DNA of 13,617 nt. Source: Candidatus Mediterraneibacter stercorigallinarum (lineage in GTDB: Bacteria; Bacillota; Clostridia; Lachnospirales; Lachnospiraceae). The notes under the pieces were generated by a model. It saw only the letters and a list, made by a program, of their open reading frames with translations, was not told the DNA's origin and made no database searches. Positions 6,127 through 12,102 of the stretch are shown piece after piece (position 1 is the first letter of the stretch; every line of letters starts with the position of its first letter). The stretch is taken from NCBI GenBank assembly GCA_019116185.1, contig DXCD01000042.1, positions 1 through 13,617 on the forward strand, written 5' to 3'. A program made the translations under genes and the position numbers.

Positions 6127-7086
6127 ATGTCGGCAAAAAGAGATTATTATGAAGTGCTGGGCGTCGGCAGGAATGCTGATGAAACCCAGATAAAGAAAGC
6201 ATACCGCAGACTTGCAAAGAAATATCATCCTGATACAAATGCAGGAAATGCAGATGCGGAACAAAAATTTAAAGAAGTGACAGAGGCGTATAATGTCTTG
6301 AGTGACAAAGAAAAAAGAAAACTGTATGACCAGTTCGGCCATGCCGCGTTTGATCAGAGCGGCGCGGGCAGCGCTCAGGGAAACGGATTTTGGCAGTCAT
6401 ACGGCGGGCCTCAGGGCGGATACCAGGAGTATCATTTCGAGGGTGGTAATATGGATGATATGTTCCGGGATATTTTCGGGGGTTTTGGAAGCTTTGGCGG
6501 CTTCGATGGATTTGACAGAAGCGGTTTCCGCCAGAAAGGCCGGGATGTAAGGGCGCAGGTAACCGTCAGCTTTGACGAGGCCGCATTTGGATGTGAGAAG
6601 GTGATCCATATGCAGGATCCTGCGGCGCCGAATAGGTCTGTGCAGTCACTTCAGGTGCGCATTCCCGCGGGAATAGATACAGGAAAGACTGTCCGTCTGA
6701 AAGGCAGGGGAATGCCGGGAGTGAACGGCGGGGAAAACGGAGATCTTCTGCTCAGCGTGAACGTGGGGGAGAAACCCGGATATGAGAGGAAAGGGCAGGA
6801 TGTCTATACAACCGTACAGATCCCTTATACGACGGCTGTTTTCGGAGGGGAAGCGGTTGTCAGCACTCTTTACGGCAATGTTCTATGCAAGATCGGTAAA
6901 GGGATGCAGTCCGGAACAAAGATCCGTCTGAAGGGCAAGGGGATCGTGTCCATGAACAATCCTTCGGTGTATGGAGATCAGTATGTTACGGTCCAGATCC
7001 AGGTGCCCCGGCATTTAAGCGCAGCGGCGGAACGCAAACTCAGGGAATTTGAGGCGGTATGCGCAGGCCGCGCGAAAACAGCATAA
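6127..7086 (+). CDS. DnaJ-family co-chaperone, class B (CbpA-like, no zinc finger)
   Basis: A 319-residue cytoplasmic Hsp40 that would stimulate the ATPase of DnaK and hand over unfolded substrates. J domain at residues 6-70 with the essential HPD at 34-36 (KKYHPDTNAG). A Gly/Phe-rich linker follows (about 71-135, GNGFWQSYGGPQGGYQ, IFGGFGSFGGFDGF). Two beta-rich C-terminal domains follow (about 138-218 and 219-296), with DVRAQVTVSFDEAAFGCEK and GRDV/KGRGMPG-type motifs. The CxxCxGxG zinc-finger repeats of true DnaJ are absent, so this is class B. The longest frame begins with GTG at 6118, but that GTG is part of the SD; ATG 6127 follows GGAGGG by 8 nt and matches the family start (MSAKRDYYEVLG). 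Divergent from lon. It is probably a second J-protein beside a canonical dnaJ elsewhere; that is inference. Confidence 0.93.
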   Translation: MSAKRDYYEVLGVGRNADETQIKKAYRRLAKKYHPDTNAGNADAEQKFKEVTEAYNVLSDKEKRKLYDQFGHAAFDQSGAGSAQGNGFWQSYGGPQGGYQEYHFEGGNMDDMFRDIFGGFGSFGGFDGFDRSGFRQKGRDVRAQVTVSFDEAAFGCEKVIHMQDPAAPNRSVQSLQVRIPAGIDTGKTVRLKGRGMPGVNGGENGDLLLSVNVGEKPGYERKGQDVYTTVQIPYTTAVFGGEAVVSTLYGNVLCKIGKGMQSGTKIRLKGKGIVSMNNPSVYGDQYVTVQIQVPRHLSAAAERKLREFEAVCAGRAKTA

Positions 7087-7090
7087 TCAG

Positions 7091-7119
7091 TTGCGTTTGA
7101 AGAATGTATTTGCTATGAT
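7091..7119 (+). promoter_or_regulatory. Possible promoter of rpiB
   Basis: -35 TTGCGT (7091-7096, 3 of 6), 17-nt spacer, -10 TATGAT (7114-7119, 5 of 6), with TG at 7111-7112 (extended -10). Predicted start near 7126, so the downstream hairpin at 7141-7164 would be inside the rpiB leader. The -35 is weak. Confidence 0.45.
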
Positions 7120-7140
7120 AGGGATGATGCAGCAGATGCG

Positions 7141-7171
7141 GCCTCCGGCACTCCTGCCGGAGGCACATTTT
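7141..7171 (+). terminator. Terminator-like hairpin between the J-protein gene and rpiB
   Basis: GCCTCCGGCA (7141-7150), loop CTCC, TGCCGGAGGC (7155-7164): a perfect 10-bp GC-rich stem with a 4-nt loop, followed by ACATTTTAT. The stem is strong, but the T tract is short and begins three bases late. It probably ends the J-protein transcript. Because a possible rpiB promoter precedes it, it could also be a leader structure of rpiB. Confidence 0.6.
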
Positions 7172-7198
7172 ATGATTAAATATAGAAAGGATATCATA

Positions 7199-7645
7199 AT
7201 GAAGATTGGAATTGGGAATGATCATTCTGCACTGGAAATGAAAAAAGAGATTATCGCTTTTTTAGAAGAAAAAGGACATGAGGTCGTTGACTATGGGACG
7301 GATTCAACAGAGAGCTGTGATTATCCGATCTATGGCGAGATTGTGGCGCGCGCCGTGGCAGCCGGAGAAGTAGAACAGGGAATCCTGATCTGCGGAACAG
7401 GTCTTGGCATCTCGCTGGCGGCAAACAAGGTGAAAGGCATCCGCGCGGCAGTGTGCAGCGAGCCGTTTACCGCAAAGATGGCCCGCGCCCACAATAACTG
7501 TAATATTCTTGCGTTTGGCGCGAGAGTAGTGGGGGCAGAGCTGGCTAAAATGATCGTGGATACATGGCTGAACACAGAATTTGAAGGCGGCCGTCACCAG
7601 AGAAGAGTAGATTTGATCATGGAGATCGAGAATAAGGAGCAATAA
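7199..7645 (+). CDS. rpiB: Ribose-5-phosphate isomerase B
   Basis: A 148-residue cytoplasmic isomerase of the RpiB/LacAB family, interconverting ribulose 5-phosphate and ribose 5-phosphate in the non-oxidative pentose phosphate pathway. N-terminal MKIGIGNDHSALEMK carries Asp8-His9 for phosphate/substrate contacts. GILICGTGLGISLAANK holds the catalytic Cys65 and Thr67 that separate RpiB from RpiA. ARAHNNCNILAFGAR holds His98. C-terminal GGRHQRRV has the phosphate-binding arginines. Length is normal. The reading frame is open upstream to 7049, overlapping the J-protein gene, but ATG 7199 with AGAAAGGA upstream gives the family start. The stop overlaps the next start codon by one base (TAATG), so translation is probably coupled. 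The LacA/LacB alternative is unlikely without a paired subunit or tagatose genes. Confidence 0.94.
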   Translation: MKIGIGNDHSALEMKKEIIAFLEEKGHEVVDYGTDSTESCDYPIYGEIVARAVAAGEVEQGILICGTGLGISLAANKVKGIRAAVCSEPFTAKMARAHNNCNILAFGARVVGAELAKMIVDTWLNTEFEGGRHQRRVDLIMEIENKEQ

Positions 7646-8616
7646 TGCAGACCTATTATCTGTCGCAGTGGGTTTTATTTTTCTTTTTCTACAGCTTTGT
7701 CGGCTGGATATGGGAGAGCTGTTATGTTTCAGTGAGAAAACGCAGGTGGGTGAACCGCGGATTTATGCATGGGCCCATGCTGCCTATATATGGGTCGGGC
7801 GCTCTTGCGGTGCTGGTCAGCACGATTGGTGTGCGGGAGAATATGGCTCTGACATTTCTGCTGGGAATGACAGCGGCGACCATATTGGAATATGTCACCG
7901 GAGCAGTAATGGAACGGCTCTTCCATGTGAGATACTGGGATTACAGCGGGCAGCCGTTTAATCTGCACGGTTATATCAGCCTGGTATCGTCTTTGTGCTG
8001 GGGGTGCTTTTCCGTTCTGCTGGTCAGGGTCATTCACGTGCCCATTGAGTCAGTGGTGTTGCGGATACCTCTCGCGGCGGCGGAAGGGGCTGCCCTGGTT
8101 CTGTCAGTGGCAGCAGCGGCAGACTTTACCCAGTCCTTCAATGAGGCGATGGATATGAAACGGATCCTTATGCAGCTGGAGGAGAGCAAGGAACAGATCC
8201 GGAAGCTCCAGGAGCGGCTCAAGGTCGCTGCCGAGGATGCGAAGGAAGATTACAGGAGATATGCAGAAGAGCGCAGCCAGAAGAAGCTTTCACGAAAGGC
8301 GGCTTATCTGGAGCGCGTAGATATAAGGCGTCAGGAGCGGCGCCGGCAGCTTGACGAGTTGTCGGAAAGAGTGGAGCAGCTTTTGAAAGAAGAACTGCCC
8401 TCCAGGGTTGAGGAACTGATCGGCGAGGAGCGCAGGGAAGACCTTGCGGTTCTGAAAAACAGCATCCGGCAGGAAATCCGCAGGCTGGGAGAACGCTCGG
8501 ACCGGAGTTACCTGCATGCGGCGCGGCATCTCTGGCGGAATCCTACCGCAGTTTCTGAAAAGTTCAGGGATGCGCTTGAAGAACTAAGGAAGTTTATGGA
8601 CTCTGACGAGAAGTAA
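7645..8616 (+). CDS. CmpB-type membrane protein (PF06541 family) with coiled-coil tail
   Basis: A 323-residue membrane protein of the family named 'putative ABC-transporter type IV / CmpB'. The family name implies a permease, but no partner ATPase is present here and the function is not established. Five hydrophobic helices are visible at about residues 8-28, 45-62, 67-92, 108-130 and 137-158. Family motifs are YSFVGWIWES, RRWVNRGFMHGPMLPIYG and EYVTGAVMERLFHVRYWDYSGQPFNLHGYISL. Residues about 172-285 form a long, highly charged coiled coil (ILMQLEESKEQIRKLQERL and onward), predicted cytoplasmic, so the protein may scaffold or multimerise rather than transport. Start ATG 7645 overlaps the rpiB stop by one base, with AAGGAG inside the end of rpiB. 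A paralogue with a doubled membrane domain lies at 12103-13440. Confidence 0.85.
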   Translation: MQTYYLSQWVLFFFFYSFVGWIWESCYVSVRKRRWVNRGFMHGPMLPIYGSGALAVLVSTIGVRENMALTFLLGMTAATILEYVTGAVMERLFHVRYWDYSGQPFNLHGYISLVSSLCWGCFSVLLVRVIHVPIESVVLRIPLAAAEGAALVLSVAAAADFTQSFNEAMDMKRILMQLEESKEQIRKLQERLKVAAEDAKEDYRRYAEERSQKKLSRKAAYLERVDIRRQERRRQLDELSERVEQLLKEELPSRVEELIGEERREDLAVLKNSIRQEIRRLGERSDRSYLHAARHLWRNPTAVSEKFRDALEELRKFMDSDEK

Positions 8617-8656
8617 TTAGTACAGGAAGTTTATGGACTACGACGAGAAGTAATTA
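8587..8656 (+). repeat. 37-bp tandem duplication at the end of the CmpB gene
   Basis: Two 33-nt copies, 8587-8619 and 8624-8656, are separated by GTAC (period 37). They differ only at two adjacent bases (CTCTGACG versus CTACGACG). Copy 1 encodes the C-terminal RKFMDSDEK and stop of the CmpB protein. Copy 2 lies after that stop and is non-coding for it, but contains AGGAAG, then ATG GAC TAC GAC GAG AAG TAA, a six-codon mini-frame. A further AGGAAGG at 8661-8667 serves as SD of nth and may be a third, partial copy. Confidence 0.9.
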
Positions 8657-8677
8657 ATATAGGAAGGAAACGGACAA

Positions 8678-9313
8678 ATGACAAAGAAGCAGCGGGCATT
8701 AGAGGTAATCGAGCGCCTGAAAAAAGAATACCCGGACGCCGGGTGCACTCTGGATTATGATCAGGCGTGGAAGCTGCTGGTCAGCGTGAGGCTGGCGGCG
8801 CAGTGCACGGACGCGCGCGTTAATGTGGTGGTTGAAGGGCTTTATGAGAAATATCCGGATGTGAACGCATTGGCTGACGCGGATGTGGATGATATCGAAG
8901 AGATCGTCCGCCCGTGCGGGCTTGGCCGCAGCAAAGCCAGGGATATCAGCGCCTGTATGAAGATATTGAGAGATGAGTACAATGGCAGAGTGCCGGATGA
9001 TTTTGACGCGCTTTTGAAACTCCCTGGGGTGGGAAGAAAGAGTGCGAATCTGATCATGGGCGATGTGTTCGGGAAGCCGGCGATCGTGACGGACACTCAC
9101 TGTATCCGCCTGGTGAACAGGATCGGACTGGTGGACGGGATCAAAGAGCCGAAAAAGGTAGAGATGGCGCTTTGGAAGATCATTCCGCCGGAAGAGGGAA
9201 GCGATTTCTGCCACAGGCTTGTGTACCATGGGAGAGACGTATGTACAGCCAGAACGAAGCCGTACTGCGATAAATGCTGTCTTGCAGATGTCTGTAAGAA
9301 AAATGGCGTATAA
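8678..9313 (+). CDS. nth: Endonuclease III (DNA glycosylase/AP lyase)
   Basis: A 211-residue base-excision repair enzyme that removes oxidised pyrimidines and cleaves the abasic site. Helix-hairpin-helix LPGVGRKSA at 115-123 has the catalytic Lys121. Catalytic Asp139 lies in VTDTHCIRLVNR. The [4Fe-4S] cluster ligands are Cys189, 197, 200 and 206. Spacing is C-x7-C-x2-C-x5-C, one residue longer in the first gap than the E. coli C-x6-C; an extra Cys201 adjoins the third ligand. I believe the CTARTKPYC form is normal in this lineage. SD AGGAAGG lies 10 nt before the ATG. It follows the CmpB gene after about 60 nt and could be co-transcribed with rpiB. Complete and typical in length. Confidence 0.95.
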   Translation: MTKKQRALEVIERLKKEYPDAGCTLDYDQAWKLLVSVRLAAQCTDARVNVVVEGLYEKYPDVNALADADVDDIEEIVRPCGLGRSKARDISACMKILRDEYNGRVPDDFDALLKLPGVGRKSANLIMGDVFGKPAIVTDTHCIRLVNRIGLVDGIKEPKKVEMALWKIIPPEEGSDFCHRLVYHGRDVCTARTKPYCDKCCLADVCKKNGV

Positions 9314-9330
9314 TATTTTCTGAAAATATT
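9312..9330. repeat. AT-rich inverted repeat at the nth stop
   Basis: AATATTTT (9312-9319), CTG, AAAATATT (9323-9330): a perfect 8-bp inverted repeat overlapping the nth stop codon and the first two bases of the fdpF -35. It is too AT-rich and lacks the T tract for a good terminator. It may instead be a protein-binding site next to the second palindrome at 9331-9350. Confidence 0.5.
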
Positions 9331-9370
9331 GACTTTTAAACTGAAAAGTCCTAAAATTATTGCATATAAT
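9329..9370 (+). promoter_or_regulatory. Promoter region of the flavodiiron gene with overlapping palindrome
   Basis: -35 TTGACT (9329-9334, 5 of 6), 17-nt spacer, -10 TAAAAT (9352-9357, 5 of 6). A perfect TATAAT at 9365-9370 is an alternative -10, but with only a poor -35 (TGAAAA at 9342-9347). A perfect 7-bp inverted repeat, GACTTTT (9331-9337) and AAAAGTC (9344-9350), covers the -35 and most of the spacer and is a candidate repressor operator. Confidence 0.65.
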
Positions 9371-9420
9371 AGATAGTACCTGACAGAGTGGTATTAGTAA
9401 GAACAGATTGACAGCAGGAT

Positions 9421-9478
9421 GAACTGCCGCAGCAACAAGGACATCGAGAAGAGCCCTCGCTGCTGCGGCAGTTCTTTT
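9421..9478 (+). promoter_or_regulatory. Leader hairpin before fdpF, terminator/attenuator-like
   Basis: GAACTGCCGCAGCA (9421-9434) and TGCTGCGGCAGTTC (9461-9474) are a perfect 14-bp inverted repeat with a 26-nt loop, followed immediately by TTTT (9475-9478). It lies in the untranslated leader, 27 nt before the fdpF ATG. A competing hairpin is possible: GCGGCA (9465-9470) with TGCCGC (9478-9483), which would break the long stem. This suggests conditional readthrough, but no known riboswitch class is recognised. Confidence 0.55.
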
Positions 9479-9505
9479 GCCGCCGGAAAGGACAAGGAGG
9501 AAGCA

Positions 9506-12040
9506 ATGAAAAGCATAAAACTGAGAGAAAACTTTTACTGGACAGGCATAATCGATGACAAGCTGAGAGTGTTCGATATTATCATGTATACAGAGTTTGG
9601 GACGACCTACAATTCTTACGTGATGAAAGCAGGAGACAAGACAGTTCTTTTTGAGACAGCGAAGGCGAAGTTCTTTGACGAATATCTGGAAAATTTAAAA
9701 GAAGTGATTGACGTGCATCAGATCGATTACCTGATTGTCAGCCACACAGAACCGGATCATGCGGGGAGCGTGGAGATGCTCCTTGACCTGAGCCCGCAGA
9801 TGAAAATTATCGCGACCGGATGCGCGCTGGGATTTCTAAAAGAGATCGTGAACCGTGATTTTGTGGGGATACCGGCAAGGGACGAGGAAAAGATGACGAT
9901 CGGGAACCGGACGCTGCGGTTTATGTTCGTGCCCAACCTGCACTGGCCGGACACGATGTATACATTTATCGAGGAGGAGCAGATCCTTGTGACCTGTGAT
10001 TCTTTCGGAGCGCATTACTGTCTGCCTGAGGTTGTATCCACGGAGATCAAGAATGAAGCGGATTATCAGAGCGCGCTGAAATATTACTATGACTGTATCA
10101 TCGGGCCGTTCAAGCCTTATATGCTGAAAGCTCTGGACCGGGTAGAAGACATGGATGTCTCTATGGTCTGCACGGGACACGGACCGGTGCTCGTTGGCAG
10201 CCGGATCAAGGAAGTCATGAAACAGTACAGAGAGTGGTCTGCAGTTGTGAACCCGAATCCGAGAAAGACGGTTATCATCCCCTATGTGAGTGCCTACGGC
10301 TATACGAAATCCCTGGCAGAGAAGATCGCGGAGGGCGTGGCGGACAGCGGCGATGTGGATGTGCGGGCTTATGACATGGTGGAGGCAGACGCTGGAAAGG
10401 TAAATGAAGAGCTGCTTTTTGCTGACGGGATCCTGATGGGAACGCCAACTATCGTCGGAGAGGCGCTAAAGCCGATCTGGGATCTGACGCTGAATATGTT
10501 CCCGGGTACTCACGGCGGGAAATTTGCCGGAGCGTTCGGAAGCTACGGATGGAGCGGCGAGGGCGTGCCGCACATTACGGAACGGTTAAAACAGCTCAGG
10601 ATGAAAGTGACAGAAGGATTCCGCGTCCGATTCAAGCCGTCAGAGGCAGATCTTGTCAGCGCCTATGAGTATGGTTACCAGTTCGGCTGTGTCGTCCAGA
10701 ACAAAGAACCCGTGATGCCGAAGAAGAAAGGCGCGCGCAGCCTGGTGAAATGTCTCGTATGCGGGGAGATCTTTGATTCATCCATTGAAATCTGTCCGGT
10801 ATGCGGAGTGGGGAAAGAGAACTTTGTACCCGTGGATGTGGAAGAGAGCGGATTTGTCAATAATACGCAGGAATATTATGTGATCCTGGGGAACGGCGCG
10901 GCCGGATTCAACGCGGCAAAGGCGATACGTGAGCGGGATAAGACCGGCTCGGTCATCCTGATTTCAGACGAGCCGTATCCGGCTTATAATCGGCCGATGC
11001 TTACGAAGTCCATTGTGGCAGGGCTGAGCGCGGAGCAGATTGCCATCGAAGGACCGGGATGGTATGAAGAGAACAAAGTCTGGCAGATGCTGGGCAGACG
11101 GGTTCAGTCTGTGGATATGAAGGAAAAGGAAGTTCTTCTTGAAAGCGGAGAGAAGGTACACTTTACAAAGCTGATCTACGCTCTTGGGAGCGAATGCTTT
11201 ATTCCGCCTATCGAGGGAAGCGATCTGCCGGAGGTGGCGGCAGTCCGCAGACTGGCTGACGTGAAAAAGGTAGAGAACCTCATCGGGGCTTCTTCCGGAG
11301 CGGTTGTGATCGGCGGAGGCGTGCTGGGACTTGAGGCTGCCTGGGAGCTGAAAAAGGCGGGGCTTGAGGTACAGGTGCTGGAAGCGGCTCCGGTGCTTAT
11401 GGGACGCCAGCTCGATGCCGGGTCAGCGGAGATCCTGAGGGACACCGCGCGGAAAAACGGCGTGGAGATCCATACCGGCGTGACCGTTGAAGCGATCGAG
11501 GGCAACGGACATGTGACGGGCGTACGGCTTTCGGACGGAACCGTGATCCCGGCGGAGATGGTGATCATTTCCGCAGGCGTGCGGGCGAATATCGGCCTGG
11601 CGCAGAGCATCGGTCTGGAGACCGGCCGGGCGGTGAAGGTAAACAACAGAATGGAGACCAGCGTGCCGGGAATCTATGCGTGCGGGGACTGCGCGGAGTA
11701 CGAGGGCGCCAATTATGCGATCTGGCCGGAAGCCGTGGAGCAGGGACGCATCGCGGGCGCAAATGCAGCGGGAGAGGCTCTGGAGTATGAGCCGGTGGCA
11801 GCGGCGCTTACCTTCCATGGAATGAATACCGCGCTGTTCGCGGCGGGAGATAATGGGAAGAACCCGGATCTGCTGTATAAGACAGTGGAATTCAGGGATA
11901 TGGGCAAAGGCCAGTACCGAAAATATTATTTCCTCAACAACCGTCTTTCCGGCGTGATCCTCATGGGGGACCTGTCGGAGATGGCGAAGATGACCGAGGC
12001 GCTGCGGACCCACGCGCAGTATAAAGATGTGATCTCATAA
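9506..12040 (+). CDS. fdpF: Class F flavodiiron protein: diiron/FMN core, short-spaced rubredoxin, NADH:rubredoxin oxidoreductase
   Basis: An 844-residue cytoplasmic fusion that should pass electrons from NADH through FAD and rubredoxin to FMN and a diiron site, reducing O2 to water (possibly also NO or H2O2). Domain 1 (about 1-250) is a metallo-beta-lactamase fold with all diiron ligands: His80, Glu82, Asp84 (HTEPDH), His146, Asp165 and His225. Domain 2 (about 254-400) is flavodoxin-like (VIIPYVSAYGYTKSLAEKI). Domain 3 (about 413-443) is a rubredoxin with Cys416/419 and Cys430/433; only 10 residues separate the two pairs, against nearly 30 in normal rubredoxin. Domain 4 (about 457-844) is the pyridine-nucleotide oxidoreductase, with FAD GNGAAG (462-467), NADH GGGVLG (603-608) and second FAD motif YACGD. 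This order defines class F, known from C. difficile and Syntrophomonas. The frame is open back to 9419, but AAGGAGG 5 nt before ATG 9506 decides the start. Confidence 0.95.
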   Translation: MKSIKLRENFYWTGIIDDKLRVFDIIMYTEFGTTYNSYVMKAGDKTVLFETAKAKFFDEYLENLKEVIDVHQIDYLIVSHTEPDHAGSVEMLLDLSPQMKIIATGCALGFLKEIVNRDFVGIPARDEEKMTIGNRTLRFMFVPNLHWPDTMYTFIEEEQILVTCDSFGAHYCLPEVVSTEIKNEADYQSALKYYYDCIIGPFKPYMLKALDRVEDMDVSMVCTGHGPVLVGSRIKEVMKQYREWSAVVNPNPRKTVIIPYVSAYGYTKSLAEKIAEGVADSGDVDVRAYDMVEADAGKVNEELLFADGILMGTPTIVGEALKPIWDLTLNMFPGTHGGKFAGAFGSYGWSGEGVPHITERLKQLRMKVTEGFRVRFKPSEADLVSAYEYGYQFGCVVQNKEPVMPKKKGARSLVKCLVCGEIFDSSIEICPVCGVGKENFVPVDVEESGFVNNTQEYYVILGNGAAGFNAAKAIRERDKTGSVILISDEPYPAYNRPMLTKSIVAGLSAEQIAIEGPGWYEENKVWQMLGRRVQSVDMKEKEVLLESGEKVHFTKLIYALGSECFIPPIEGSDLPEVAAVRRLADVKKVENLIGASSGAVVIGGGVLGLEAAWELKKAGLEVQVLEAAPVLMGRQLDAGSAEILRDTARKNGVEIHTGVTVEAIEGNGHVTGVRLSDGTVIPAEMVIISAGVRANIGLAQSIGLETGRAVKVNNRMETSVPGIYACGDCAEYEGANYAIWPEAVEQGRIAGANAAGEALEYEPVAAALTFHGMNTALFAAGDNGKNPDLLYKTVEFRDMGKGQYRKYYFLNNRLSGVILMGDLSEMAKMTEALRTHAQYKDVIS

Positions 12041-12102
12041 AATACGGTGGGCAGATCTTTTTGACATAAGAGAAAAACTGACAGACAAAAGAGGAAAATC
12101 AG

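Noticed and set aside
6860..6868. TCAGCACTC, identical to a CIRCE arm, inside the J-protein gene
   Set aside because: No opposing arm at N9; it encodes part of VVSTLYGN and is best explained as coding sequence.
8699..9229. 176-residue minus-strand open frame within nth
   Set aside because: Antisense to endonuclease III, whose catalytic and cluster residues are all intact.
9419..9505. 29-residue N-terminal extension of the flavodiiron protein
   Set aside because: It would be encoded by the leader hairpin, has no SD, and the family start follows AAGGAGG at 9494-9500.
11423..12013. 196-residue minus-strand open frame within fdpF
   Set aside because: Antisense shadow in a GC-rich part of a certain gene; no ribosome binding site or known motif.
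12061..12066. TTGACA upstream of the duplicated CmpB gene
   Set aside because: No acceptable -10 at 16-18 nt (GACAAA at best), so it is not called a promoter; co-transcription with fdpF is more likely.
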